A stretch of DNA of 64,000 nt from Gordonia gummivorans. GTDB lineage: Bacteria; Actinomycetota; Actinomycetes; Mycobacteriales; Mycobacteriaceae. Under the pieces are notes generated by a model that ran no database searches, had not been told where the DNA came from, and was given only the letters and a program-made list of their open reading frames with translations. Position numbers and translations under genes: made by a program. The stretch lies in the NCBI RefSeq assembly GCF_022513585.1, contig NZ_JAKWBF010000024.1:23754-87753 (forward strand), read 5' to 3'. Position 1 is the first letter of the stretch; each line of letters opens with the position of its first letter. Positions 53,414 to 62,336 of the stretch are shown here, one piece after another.

Positions 53414-54952
53414 ATGACAACGAACGATGTAGAGATTGCCATCATCGGAGCAGGCTTCTCTGGGCTCGGTGCGGCGATCAAGCTCAAGCAGGCAGGCTTC
53501 GACGACTTCGTCATCCTCGATCGGGGCCGCGACTTCGGCGGCACCTGGCGCGACAACGTCTACCCCGGTGCGGCGTGCGACGTCCCGTCGCAGCTGTACT
53601 CCTTCTCCTTTGCGAAGAATCCGACCTGGTCGCGGTCCTACTCACATCAGCCGGAGATCCACCGCTACATCAACGGTGTCGCCGACACCTACGGCATCGG
53701 CGCCAACACGCGCTTCGGCACCGAGGTCACCCACGCGGCGTGGGACGACGAGCAGCGCGTCTGGCTGATCGACACCGAGCGCGACGGTGAGGCCACCCAG
53801 GTCCGCGCCAACGTGATGGTCGGCGCCGTAGGCCCGCTGTGCGAACCCAACCTCCCAGACATCGAGGGCATCGACGGATTCGACGGCAAGATCATCCATT
53901 CCGCACGCTGGGACACCGACTACGACTTCACCGGCAAGCGCGTCGCCGTGATCGGTACCGGCGCATCGGCCATCCAGCTCGTCCCCGAGCTCGCGAAGGT
54001 CGCCGAGCGCCTCGACGTGTACCAGCGCACAGCGCCGTGGATCGTCCCCCGCACCGAGCGCGCGTACACCGGCGCGGAGCACTGGGCCTACGAAAACGTG
54101 CCCGGCTTCCAGTCCGCCGTGCGCGGCGCAATCTACGCTGCCAACGAAGCGACCGCCTTCGGTCTGACCTACTCGCCGAAGGCACTCAAACCCGTCGAGC
54201 TGATCTGCCGCGCGAACATTGCCCGCGGCATCTCCGACCGCGCGCTTCGCAAGAAGGCCACCCCGGCCTTCCAGGTCGGCTGCAAGCGCATTCTGCGCTC
54301 CAACGACTGGTACCCCGCCATCAACCGCTCCAACGTCGACCTCGTCACCGACGGCATCGCCCGCGTCACCCCCACCGGCGTCGCCACCGTGGACGGCACC
54401 ACGCGCGACGTCGACGTGGTCGTGGTCGCGACCGGGTTCCACGTCACCGATTCACCGGTGTTCGGCAGGATCGTCGGCAAGGACGGCCGCAGCCTCGCAG
54501 CGGTCTGGGACGAGATCGGCATGCAGGGCTACAAGGGCTCCTTCGTGCACGGCTTCCCGAACATGCTGCTGATGGTCGGACCGTCCACGGGGCTGGGCCA
54601 TACCTCCATGGTGTACATGATCGAATCACAGTTGAATTATCTGGTCGACTACCTGAAAACTGCACGCGCCCAAGGCATCACCCGTACCGAGGTGACCGAG
54701 TCGGCACAGCGCGGGTTCAACCGGGACATCCAGCACGCCCTGCGCAACAGCGTATGGGTCAACGGCGGCTGCGCCTCCTGGTACAAGGACGCCAGAGGCA
54801 ACATCACCACACTGTGGCCCGGCTTCACCTTCAACTTCCGTCGTGCGACAAAGCATTTCGACATCTCCGCCTTCGAGGTGTCCCGGACGAAGGCGCCCAT
54901 TGACACCACGTCCGCGAGCACGGCGTCAATCACCGACACCGTCACCGCCTGA
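53414..54952 (+). CDS. Flavin monooxygenase of Baeyer-Villiger type
   Basis: 512-residue class B flavoprotein monooxygenase. It has the FAD GxGxxG IIGAGFSGLGAA near residue 10, DRGRDFGGTWRDNVYPGAACDV, the BVMO fingerprint FDGKIIHSARWD near residue 157, and the NADPH GxGxxA VIGTGASAIQ near 180. Close families include MymA-type and EthA-type enzymes that oxidise ketones or sulfur compounds. The start follows from the promoter position. It precedes an SDR by 21 bp, a pairing like mymA-sadH of M. tuberculosis, suggesting alcohol-ketone-ester conversion. Confidence 0.92.
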   Translation: MTTNDVEIAIIGAGFSGLGAAIKLKQAGFDDFVILDRGRDFGGTWRDNVYPGAACDVPSQLYSFSFAKNPTWSRSYSHQPEIHRYINGVADTYGIGANTRFGTEVTHAAWDDEQRVWLIDTERDGEATQVRANVMVGAVGPLCEPNLPDIEGIDGFDGKIIHSARWDTDYDFTGKRVAVIGTGASAIQLVPELAKVAERLDVYQRTAPWIVPRTERAYTGAEHWAYENVPGFQSAVRGAIYAANEATAFGLTYSPKALKPVELICRANIARGISDRALRKKATPAFQVGCKRILRSNDWYPAINRSNVDLVTDGIARVTPTGVATVDGTTRDVDVVVVATGFHVTDSPVFGRIVGKDGRSLAAVWDEIGMQGYKGSFVHGFPNMLLMVGPSTGLGHTSMVYMIESQLNYLVDYLKTARAQGITRTEVTESAQRGFNRDIQHALRNSVWVNGGCASWYKDARGNITTLWPGFTFNFRRATKHFDISAFEVSRTKAPIDTTSASTASITDTVTA

Positions 54953-54973
54953 CCCAGCAGACAGGAGCAGCAG

Positions 54974-55804
54974 ATGAAAGACTTCAACAACAAGGTCGTC
55001 GTCATCACCGGCGCAGGGTCGGGCATGGGCCGCGACCTCGCGGTCAAGTTGGCGCAACGCGGTGCATGCCTGGCGATCTCCGACGTCAACCCCGGCGGCC
55101 TCCAGGTCACCGAGGACCTGATCCGCGAGACCGGCGCGCAGGTGCACAGCCAGATCCTCAACGTCGCCGAGCGTGAGGCCGTACTCGATTACGCCGACAC
55201 CGTCGTCGCGCACTACGGCGTCGTCAACGCCGTGTTCAACAACGCCGGCATCGCCCATCACGGTGAGATCGAACGCACCGAATTCAAAGACATCGAGCGC
55301 GTGATGGATGTCGACTACTGGGGAGTCGTCAACGGCACCAAGGCATTTCTCCCCCACCTCATCGCGTCCGGCGACGGACACATCGTGAACACGTCGTCGC
55401 TCTTCGGGTTGCTGGCCGAGCCAGGCCAGGCCGCCTACAACTCCGCCAAGTTCGCGGTCCGCGGTTTCACCGAGGCGCTGCGTCAGGAAATGATCATCGC
55501 GAAGCACCCCGTCAAGGTGACCTGTGTCCACCCCGGCGGAATCAAGACCGCAATCGCGCGTAACGCCACGGTGTCCGGCGACCACGACCAGCAGTCGAGT
55601 GCCGCCTTCTTCGACAAATACCTCGCGCGGATGACCTCGCCCAAGGCTGCCGACATCATCATCGACGGTGTGCGCAAGAACAAGGCACGCATCCTCGTCG
55701 GCGCCGACGCCCAGCTACTCGACATCTGGGTGCGGATCGTCGCGTCGAAGTACCAGTGGGTCACCGCCAAGGTGACCGGCTGGGCACTGTCGAAGGTGAA
55801 CTGA
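54974..55804 (+). CDS. Short-chain dehydrogenase/reductase
   Basis: 276-residue classical SDR. The NAD(P) motif VITGAGSGMGRD is near residue 10, NNAGIAHHG near 92, catalytic Ser in IVNTSSLFG, YNSAK near 155 and HPGGIKT. The long C-terminal tail ends in a hydrophobic segment that may touch the membrane. AGGAGCAG precedes ATG. It may oxidise an alcohol to the ketone used by the upstream monooxygenase. Confidence 0.93.
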   Translation: MKDFNNKVVVITGAGSGMGRDLAVKLAQRGACLAISDVNPGGLQVTEDLIRETGAQVHSQILNVAEREAVLDYADTVVAHYGVVNAVFNNAGIAHHGEIERTEFKDIERVMDVDYWGVVNGTKAFLPHLIASGDGHIVNTSSLFGLLAEPGQAAYNSAKFAVRGFTEALRQEMIIAKHPVKVTCVHPGGIKTAIARNATVSGDHDQQSSAAFFDKYLARMTSPKAADIIIDGVRKNKARILVGADAQLLDIWVRIVASKYQWVTAKVTGWALSKVN

Positions 55805-55839
55805 CCCAACAGGACTCAGGTCTGCCCAAAACCCAAGTC

Positions 55840-55878
55840 ACACAGGGCCGCTCGCGCAAGGCGCAGGCGGCCCTGTGT
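55840..55878 (+). terminator. Strong hairpin after the SDR gene
   Basis: ACACAGGGCCGC (55840-55851) and GCGGCCCTGTGT (55867-55878) form a perfect 12-bp stem with a 15-nt loop, 36 bp after the SDR stop. Likely the operon terminator. Confidence 0.75.
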
Positions 55879-55974
55879 CGTGTTCGCCACCGGTGACATT
55901 CGGCCCGTTCGGCTCCGGGGCTAAAGACCCAAAGACTCGCTGTTGCGACCAGAACCGCCCTACCCGCGCGTAAA

Positions 55975-55999
55975 GTAAATCGAGTTAGGGTCGATTTAC
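55975..55999. promoter_or_regulatory. 9-7-9 palindrome upstream of feoA
   Basis: GTAAATCGA-N7-TCGATTTAC, a perfect 9-bp inverted repeat ending 21 bp before the feoA ATG. The central GTTAGGG faintly recalls DtxR-type sites, but the arms do not match the IdeR consensus. Probably a metal-responsive operator; the regulator is unknown. Confidence 0.6.
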
Positions 56000-56020
56000 C
56001 TCGAAAGGCGGCCTGCGACG

Positions 56021-56269
56021 ATGGCAGCCAGCACGATGCCGATGGCCAGACTCAACGTCGGTCAGAGCGCCCGGATACACGGATTCAGCGAGTCCTGCCC
56101 ACCGGAGATACGTCACCGGCTCGCCAGCCTCGGCTTCATCCACGGCACCACCGTGTGCCGCATGCGCCGCGCACCGCTCGGCGATCCCAGCGTCTATCGG
56201 GTGATGGACTACGAGATCTGTTTCCGCCGACACGAAGCCGACTTCATCGAATGCGATGTGGCGTCATGA
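56021..56269 (+). CDS. feoA: Ferrous iron transport protein A
   Basis: 82-residue SH3-like cytosolic protein supporting FeoB. FeoA-type sequence runs from residue 10: LNVGQSARIHGF, RHRLASLGFIHGTTVCRMRRAPLGDP split, and YRVMDYEICFRRHEADFI. The ATG at 56021 gives an eight-residue lead; ATG 56039 is an alternative. The stop overlaps feoB by 4 bp. Confidence 0.93.
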   Translation: MAASTMPMARLNVGQSARIHGFSESCPPEIRHRLASLGFIHGTTVCRMRRAPLGDPSVYRVMDYEICFRRHEADFIECDVAS

Positions 56270-58317
56270 GCGACTGCCACGATCCCGGCGGCGGGCACCA
56301 CCACGAACACGGTGGCGGCGGCCAGAAGCCGCTGGCGGATGCACCGTCGGTCGCGCTGATCGGCAGCCCCAACGCCGGCAAGACGTCGGTGTTCAACGGA
56401 CTCACGGGGCTACGCCAGAAGACGGGCAACTACCCGGGTGTCACCGTGACACGATCGATCGGGCGGGCGAAGGTCCCGGCCATGGCCGGTGCCGGAGCCG
56501 CCAAACCGATCGAGATCAATCTCGAAGACCTCCCGGGCACCTACAGCCTCCAGCCCATCTCACCCGACGAGCAGGTCGTCGCCGACCTGCTCGACGGAAA
56601 GATATCGGGCGCCGACAGGCCCGACGCCGCGTTGATCGTCGTCGACTCGACGGTGCTCCAACGGTCACTCGGACTTGTCGCAGAGGCGATGAACCTCGGC
56701 ATCCCCATCGCGATCGTGCTCACCATGACCGACGAAATGGCCGCTCGCGGAGGCAAGGCCGACCCCGAGGGACTCGAGGAAGCGCTCGGCGTCCCGGTGC
56801 GGGCCGTCATCGGGACTCGCAAGTCGACCCTCGAGTCTGTCCGGACCCTGCTCGGCGCGCCGGAGTCGTGGAGCAGGCCTGCCGTCGCGCCGCCAACGGT
56901 CGCCGACGGCCAAGAACACGAGGACTGGGTGGCGTCGGTCCTGCAACTGGCTGGCTACAAAGCACCCCGCTCGCACTCCATCACCAACGCCGTCGACCGT
57001 GTCCTGCTGCACCCCGTGGTCGGCACGTTGGTCTTCCTCGGCATCATGTTCGGCTTCTTTCAGGTGGTCTTCACGGTCGCGGCGCCACTACAGGACCTGG
57101 TCGAGTCGTTCTTCGGGTGGCTCGGAGGCCTGGTCACCGAGTACGTGACGTGGCCGATCCTCGCGGACTTCCTGTCCACCGCGGTCATCGGCGGCGTCGG
57201 CGGTGTGCTCGTGTTCGTGCCGCAGATCGTGCTGATGTTCCTGCTCATCGCCCTGATGGAGAACGTCGGCTACATGTCCCGCGCCGCGTTCGTCACCGAC
57301 CGCGCGATGAGCGGTGCCGGGCTCGAGGGTCGCGCCTTCGTCGCGATGCTGTCGTCGTTCGCATGTGCGGTCCCCGGCATCATGGCCACCCGCAGCATCC
57401 CGTCGTCGAAGGATCGCATCGCCACCACCATGGCGGCCCCGCTCGCCACCTGTTCGGCCCGCATCCCCGTGTACGTACTGCTGATCGGAATGCTGGTATC
57501 GCCCGACGCGAAGTTCGGTCCGTTCGGCATGCAGGGTGCGGTGATGTTCGGCCTGTATCTGCTCGGCGGGGTGTCGGCGATGACGGCGGCGGCGGTGTTC
57601 AAACGCACTCCGGCGCTGCGCAGCGGACTGATGCCCTTCTACATGGAGATGCCGCCGTACCGCATCCCGGCGGCCCGCACGGTCCTGATGATGGTGTGGG
57701 ATTCGACTCGGATGTTCCTGCGCAAGGTCGGCAAGATCATCCTGCTCACGTCGATCGTGCTGTGGATTCTGCTGTCGCTGCCCGCCCGCACGGACGAAGC
57801 GGAGCAGATCAAGAACGACACCGTCGCCGTACAACTCCAGCAGGGTGCGACCCAGGAGGAAGCCGAAGCGGCCGGCGACGCGGAGTCGCGTTCGTATGTG
57901 ATGGACAACAGCTTCGGTGCCGCCATCGGCAAGTTCGTCGAGCCCGTGTTTGCCCCACTGGGATTCGACTGGCGCATCGACATCGGCATCCTCGGCTCGT
58001 TCGCGGCGCGAGAGGTCGTCGTGTCGACTCTGGGCCAGATCGCTGCTGCTGAAGATCCCGACGACCCGACGTCGGCCCTGGAACAAATGACGTACACGGA
58101 CGGCCCCAACAAGGGTGAGGTCGTGTTCTCACCGCCGACGATCGTGGCCATGCTGCTGTTCTTCGTCTACGCGCTGCAATGTATGTCGACGATCGGAGTG
58201 ATGCGGCGCGAGACCAATTCGTGGCGATGGCCGATCATCGCGTGGGTCTACATGTTCGCCCTCGCGTGGGTGGCCGGTTACATCGGTCACACCATCACGG
58301 CCGCGGTGACCGGGTGA
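56266..58317 (+). CDS. feoB: Ferrous iron transporter FeoB
   Basis: 683-residue GTPase-coupled Fe(II) permease. A His-rich N-terminus (GGGHHHEHGGGG) precedes the G domain with G1 IGSPNAGKTS near residue 34, NYPGVTVT and G3 DLPGTYS. The guanine-specificity motif is TMTD in place of the usual NxxD. The membrane part has two Gate regions (ACAVPGIMATRSI and GSFAAREVVVSTLGQI) and about nine helices. ATG 56266 overlaps feoA. A NifU-like gene follows by 7 bp in place of feoC. Confidence 0.95.
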   Translation: MSDCHDPGGGHHHEHGGGGQKPLADAPSVALIGSPNAGKTSVFNGLTGLRQKTGNYPGVTVTRSIGRAKVPAMAGAGAAKPIEINLEDLPGTYSLQPISPDEQVVADLLDGKISGADRPDAALIVVDSTVLQRSLGLVAEAMNLGIPIAIVLTMTDEMAARGGKADPEGLEEALGVPVRAVIGTRKSTLESVRTLLGAPESWSRPAVAPPTVADGQEHEDWVASVLQLAGYKAPRSHSITNAVDRVLLHPVVGTLVFLGIMFGFFQVVFTVAAPLQDLVESFFGWLGGLVTEYVTWPILADFLSTAVIGGVGGVLVFVPQIVLMFLLIALMENVGYMSRAAFVTDRAMSGAGLEGRAFVAMLSSFACAVPGIMATRSIPSSKDRIATTMAAPLATCSARIPVYVLLIGMLVSPDAKFGPFGMQGAVMFGLYLLGGVSAMTAAAVFKRTPALRSGLMPFYMEMPPYRIPAARTVLMMVWDSTRMFLRKVGKIILLTSIVLWILLSLPARTDEAEQIKNDTVAVQLQQGATQEEAEAAGDAESRSYVMDNSFGAAIGKFVEPVFAPLGFDWRIDIGILGSFAAREVVVSTLGQIAAAEDPDDPTSALEQMTYTDGPNKGEVVFSPPTIVAMLLFFVYALQCMSTIGVMRRETNSWRWPIIAWVYMFALAWVAGYIGHTITAAVTG

Positions 58318-58324
58318 TGCCGCC

Positions 58325-58957
58325 ATGAGTCTCGTCCTCTTGCCGATGCCGGCCGACCCCGACGATCCCGCTCTCGTACGGTGGCGCGTCGGGCCGGGTC
58401 TGGTTCGCAAGACCGGCCAGGTCGACGCCGCGGACCTGCCCACTCCTCTCGCCGACCTCGCCGCCGAGGGCACCGTCGAGTCGGTGTGGGTGACACCCGG
58501 TGAAGTACGCACTCGTTTGGGCGCCGATCACACCGCAGCCGCGGATGGTCGGCGCATCCGCGGCGCACTGCACGAGATCCTCACCGCGCCCGGTGGATGG
58601 CCCGACGCACACGAAGCCATCGCCTCGGACGAACGCGAAGCGGTCCGCCAGGCCGCCGACGCGGAGGTCGCCGACGCCGTTCGCGCAGTTCTCGCCGGAA
58701 GCTTTGGCATGTACACCGCGTCACACGGCGGGGCCGTCGAATTGGTCGGCGTCGAGAACGGGGACGTGACGGTCCGTCTGACCGGCCACTGCCACGGGTG
58801 TGCCGCCGCCAACAACACGCTGCAGAGCAACCTGGCCGCACAATTGCTTCGCGTTCCCGGTTTCCGCTCACTGCACACGGTCGGCGACCACGAGACGCCC
58901 CAGCGCTCGCCGCGCACGTGGCTCTCGTTGCCGGGTGTCGGTCGTCGCGGCCGCTAG
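58325..58957 (+). CDS. NifU-like (NFU-domain) iron-sulfur protein
   Basis: 210 residues. The C-terminal 85 residues form an NFU domain with the cluster-binding CxxC in LTGHCHGCAAANNTLQSNLA near residue 157. The N-terminal part (residues 1-110) is a degenerate domain like the Nfu N-domain (PDDPALVRWRVG, VWVTPGEVRTRLG). In canonical Nfu the motif is CxGCPxS; here the Pro is Ala. Directly after feoB it may use newly imported Fe(II) for Fe-S assembly, or substitute for FeoC. Confidence 0.82.
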   Translation: MSLVLLPMPADPDDPALVRWRVGPGLVRKTGQVDAADLPTPLADLAAEGTVESVWVTPGEVRTRLGADHTAAADGRRIRGALHEILTAPGGWPDAHEAIASDEREAVRQAADAEVADAVRAVLAGSFGMYTASHGGAVELVGVENGDVTVRLTGHCHGCAAANNTLQSNLAAQLLRVPGFRSLHTVGDHETPQRSPRTWLSLPGVGRRGR

Positions 58958-58967
58958 AGACGCACCA

Positions 58968-59903
58968 CTACAGACCGTGATCGCCCAGCCAGGTGACCGC
59001 GATCTCGTGAGGGTCGTTCCCCCGTGCGACGCTCGCGGCCATCGCGGCGAGGTCGGCCGTGGTGATCTCGCCGGCAACCTTGTTGACGGTCTTCACGTCG
59101 TCGCGCGACAACGCCGTACTGCGGTAGACCGGCACGAGGGTCTGGGCACGTGGACCTGCTGCGACGACTGCGCTCACCGGTCCGCCATCGGAATCGGGTG
59201 TCGAAACCCGCAGAGCCTGAACGGAAGTCGCCGAACCGCGACGGTCACCGGACAATTCCAGGGGTGTGAGCACTCCTACCGCGGTCCCGGTGGCCACCCG
59301 ATCCACGACGGCCGACGCGTCCGGCAGGGCTTGGACTGCCCCGAATCGGCATCCGGCGTCGGCAAATGAGCGGAGCACCGCGTCGTCGGGCGCACCGACA
59401 GTCACCACCGTCAGTCCCGCCGGTAGCCGTCCACAATCGGCGAGACCGGTCACCTGCGCAGGCTCGGCCAATCGAGTGGCGACCACCACCTGCGGCGATG
59501 CCGACACCGGCGTCGCGTCCCCCACCGAAACACCCTGCGGCAGAGCACGATTGACGTCGTTGTAGACGGCCTCGGCGGTCACCGCGGTCGTCTCGGGCGT
59601 GAGCACGCTCAGCAGTTGCCCGGTGAACGCCGGAAACAGGTCGACGTCGGTCTTCTGCATGGCCTCGAGCAACTCCGGGTCGTCGCCGACAATCATCTCG
59701 CGCGCAACCTCTGTGCCGGTGTTGCGCAAGGCTCCCGCATAGATTTCGGCCATGACGCGCATCGCGGGGCTCGACGACGAACCCACATGCAGTTCGGACG
59801 TCGACGGCGTGGTCGGCTGCGCACAGCCGCCGAGCAGCACGAGCACCGCCACAGCGGTCAGCCCCACCGCCGTCAGCCTTGTCTTCAGCACCCCGTTCAC
59901 CAC
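58968..59903 (-). CDS. Lipoprotein similar to OpuBC/ProX substrate-binding proteins
   Basis: 311 residues. A lipoprotein signal peptide ends in LLGGCAQ with the Cys near residue 27. The mature part resembles glycine-betaine/choline-type binding proteins: LHVGSSSSPAMRVMAEIYAG, VDLFPAFTGQLL, YNDVNRALPQGVSV, and a C-terminal DDVKTVNKVAGEITTADLAAM. No permease or ATPase gene is adjacent, so it is an orphan here. The start codon is uncertain (GTG 59903 or 59900). It is convergent with the feo operon, only 10 bp from its last stop. Confidence 0.78.
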   Translation of the reverse strand: MVNGVLKTRLTAVGLTAVAVLVLLGGCAQPTTPSTSELHVGSSSSPAMRVMAEIYAGALRNTGTEVAREMIVGDDPELLEAMQKTDVDLFPAFTGQLLSVLTPETTAVTAEAVYNDVNRALPQGVSVGDATPVSASPQVVVATRLAEPAQVTGLADCGRLPAGLTVVTVGAPDDAVLRSFADAGCRFGAVQALPDASAVVDRVATGTAVGVLTPLELSGDRRGSATSVQALRVSTPDSDGGPVSAVVAAGPRAQTLVPVYRSTALSRDDVKTVNKVAGEITTADLAAMAASVARGNDPHEIAVTWLGDHGL

Positions 59904-59934
59904 CGCTTCACCGTAGCGTGTGGCCTCCCAACGC

Positions 59935-60555
59935 TCAGACGCCCTCGGCGATGAACCCGGCGATCGAGTCGGCGATGAGTTGCACGGCGATCGCGGCCAG
60001 CAGCAGACCCGCGATCTTGGCCAGCAGAGTGATTCCGCCGACGCCCAGGATGCGGATGAGATAGGTCGAGTAGCGCAGCACCAGCATCACCACGATGTGC
60101 ACGCTCACGATCGCCGCCGCTATGGCGAGGTAGCCGCCCGCATCGCCCGACACGGCGCTGACCCCGACGATCACCGCCGCGATCGCTCCCGGGCCGGCGA
60201 GCAGCGGAGTTCCCAACGGCACCAGGGCGACGTTCACGTCCTCGGAGGCCTGTGGTGATCCCGCATTTCCCAGCCCGGTGAGCAACTGGAGTGCAACCAG
60301 CAGCAACAACAGTCCGCCCGCCCCCTGCAACGCCGGGATCCCGATGTGGAGATAGGTCAGGATCGCCTTGCCGCCGACCGCGAACACGCTGATCACGAGC
60401 AAACTCACCAACGGCGCCTGCCACGCGGCCCGACGCCGGTACTCGGGCGAGCGGTGGCCGACGAGGCTGAGGAACAGTGGGATCTGGCCCGGCGGATCCA
60501 TGATGACCAGCAGGGTGATCAGCGTCGTGGTGTAGACCGTGACGTCGAAGGACAC
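59935..60555 (-). CDS. MarC-family integral membrane protein
   Basis: 206 residues with six hydrophobic segments. MarC/YchE signatures are TLLVIMDPPGQIPLFLSLVGHRS near the N-terminus (split) and LGTPLLAGPGAIAAVIV near residue 110, with an RILGVGGITLLAKIAGLLLAAIAVQ tail. Function is unknown; despite the name it is not an established multidrug pump. GTG 60555 was chosen because the first helix follows directly. It is upstream of the lipoprotein gene on the same strand. Confidence 0.85.
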   Translation of the reverse strand: MSFDVTVYTTTLITLLVIMDPPGQIPLFLSLVGHRSPEYRRRAAWQAPLVSLLVISVFAVGGKAILTYLHIGIPALQGAGGLLLLLVALQLLTGLGNAGSPQASEDVNVALVPLGTPLLAGPGAIAAVIVGVSAVSGDAGGYLAIAAAIVSVHIVVMLVLRYSTYLIRILGVGGITLLAKIAGLLLAAIAVQLIADSIAGFIAEGV

Positions 60556-60650
60556 GGACGGAATCTTACAAAGTCGCCGCCCATCGCGAAGCCCCGTCAG
60601 TGGTCGGGTCGGTGACCAACCACGCGAGTAGCATCCATCACGTGCCCTCG

Positions 60651-61736
60651 ATGCCGAACCTCCGTCCGGGCGGACGCGGCTTTGTCTACCCGCGGCGGGA
60701 CAAGCCGCCGCTGCCGCGCATCCCGGTGCCGGTGGCACGCGCGGTGGTGGACTGCGCGGTCTATGTCGACGGCATCCGACAGCCGGGGCGGATCGGTTAC
60801 AAACAGGCGCTGGCCGAGGTCCGAGAGTCCGGACAAGGTTTTGTGTGGCTGGGGCTGCATGCTCCCGACGACGAACAAATGGCCGGTGTCGGTGAGGCCT
60901 TCGGTCTGCACGAGCTCGTCGTCGAAGATGCCGTGCACGCGCACCAGCGCCCCAAGTTGGAGATCTACGACAACACCCAGTTCATGGTGTTGCGCACGGT
61001 CAAGTACGTCGAGCACGAATCGATGGAACACGCCAGCGAGGTGGTGGAGACCGGCGAGATCATGATCTTCGCCGGACCCGACTTCGTCGTGACGGTCCGC
61101 CATGGCGCCCACACCCACCTGTCAGGCGTTCGACGCAAACTCGAGGCTCGCCCTGAGCGGCTGGCGCTCGGCCCCACCGCGGTCATGCACGCCATCGCCG
61201 ACAAGGTGGTGGACAGCTACCTCGCGGTGACCGAGCGGATGGAGGTCGACGTCGTCGCCATCGAAGAGTCGGTCTTCGGCAGGCAGAAACGCTGGCTCAA
61301 CATCGACCCGGTCTACCTGCTCAAACGCGAGGTCCTCGAACTGCGGCGCGCTGTCCAACCACTGTCGGTGCCGCTCGCCCGACTCACCGACACCAACAAT
61401 CCGTTGATCCCCAAGGAGATCCGCCGTCATCTGCGCGACGTCGCGGACCACCTCACCACGGTCGTCGAGCGCGTCGTCGAGTACGACGAGGTGCTCACTT
61501 CACTGCTGGATGCCGCGGCCGCGAAAGTCGGCATCCAGCAGAACACGGACATGCGCAAGATCTCGGCGTGGGTCGCCATCGGAGCAGTGCCGACGATGGT
61601 CGCCGGTATCTACGGCATGAACTTCGCGCACATGCCCGAGCTGGGGTGGCGCTACGGCTACCCGGCCGTCGTGCTGTGCCTCGTCGTCGCCTGCACCACC
61701 CTGTTCTGGGTGTTCCGGCGCCACCACTGGCTCTGA
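60651..61736 (+). CDS. corA: CorA-family magnesium/cobalt transporter
   Basis: 361 residues. A large cytoplasmic N-terminal domain (FVWLGLHAPDDEQM, VVEDAVHAHQRPKLE, GEIMIFAGPDFVVTVRHG, LGPTAVMHAIADKVVD) is followed by the long stalk helix and two membrane helices at the C-terminus. The pore motif GMN is in VAGIYGMNFAHMPEL near residue 323, and the basic FRRHHWL end is present. ATG 60651 was chosen; upstream in-frame starts lack support. It meets the SUFU-domain gene tail to tail with no gap. Confidence 0.95.
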   Translation: MPNLRPGGRGFVYPRRDKPPLPRIPVPVARAVVDCAVYVDGIRQPGRIGYKQALAEVRESGQGFVWLGLHAPDDEQMAGVGEAFGLHELVVEDAVHAHQRPKLEIYDNTQFMVLRTVKYVEHESMEHASEVVETGEIMIFAGPDFVVTVRHGAHTHLSGVRRKLEARPERLALGPTAVMHAIADKVVDSYLAVTERMEVDVVAIEESVFGRQKRWLNIDPVYLLKREVLELRRAVQPLSVPLARLTDTNNPLIPKEIRRHLRDVADHLTTVVERVVEYDEVLTSLLDAAAAKVGIQQNTDMRKISAWVAIGAVPTMVAGIYGMNFAHMPELGWRYGYPAVVLCLVVACTTLFWVFRRHHWL

Positions 61737-62312
61737 TCAGGGATTCGCCGACGACCGATCCGCGTGCGTCACGTCGATCCCCGCCTCCGTCCACGCCTCC
61801 CGCAATGCAGCAGCACCCTTGAGGCGTACCCACGCGGCCTCGTTCGCGGTGATCGGCACGGCACGCAGCAGGCGGATCGAGTCCATCGGTTCTGTGAGAG
61901 GGACTTCTCCCAGGTCGTCGTCGTCGAGGAGGAACGCGGTGCTCGTCGCCGTGTCCCACAGCGGTTCACCCAGGTCGACCAGCGCATCGGCAGCCAGGAT
62001 CAGCCCTTCCACCGCGGGTGCGGCCGCCACCGTCGCCATCCGCTTGTGCAGCCCCGGCAACGAGGAGCCCGCTGCCATACGCACCACCAACTCGGCGCGC
62101 GGCCCGCGCACCGGGTCGGCGTGGAGGTCGGTGGGGTCCGACATCGGGTGGCGCGAGCAGCCGGACGTCACGTACACGACCTGCTCGGACGTGGAGAATC
62201 GGAGGACCTCGACGGGTTCGACACCGAGAAAGGTGACCGACGCGCGCTGCGGTTCGACACCGATGCGATCCCGGAGAAACCGGCCGAGGGTATCGGTAAC
62301 GGACTCACTCAC
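61737..62312 (-). CDS. Suppressor-of-fused (SUFU) domain protein
   Basis: 191 residues matching the bacterial SUFU domain by eye: VLRFSTSEQVVYVTSGCSRHPM, GPRAELVVRMAAGS, EPLWDTATSTAFLL, and SIRLLRAVPITANEAAWVRL (split). Bacterial members are of unknown function, some near toxin-immunity loci. GTG 62312 sets a start only 24 bp from the divergent metallophosphoesterase start, so at least one message should be leaderless. Confidence 0.75.
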   Translation of the reverse strand: MSESVTDTLGRFLRDRIGVEPQRASVTFLGVEPVEVLRFSTSEQVVYVTSGCSRHPMSDPTDLHADPVRGPRAELVVRMAAGSSLPGLHKRMATVAAAPAVEGLILAADALVDLGEPLWDTATSTAFLLDDDDLGEVPLTEPMDSIRLLRAVPITANEAAWVRLKGAAALREAWTEAGIDVTHADRSSANP

Positions 62313-62336
62313 CTTGCACACACTAACGTGGGAACG

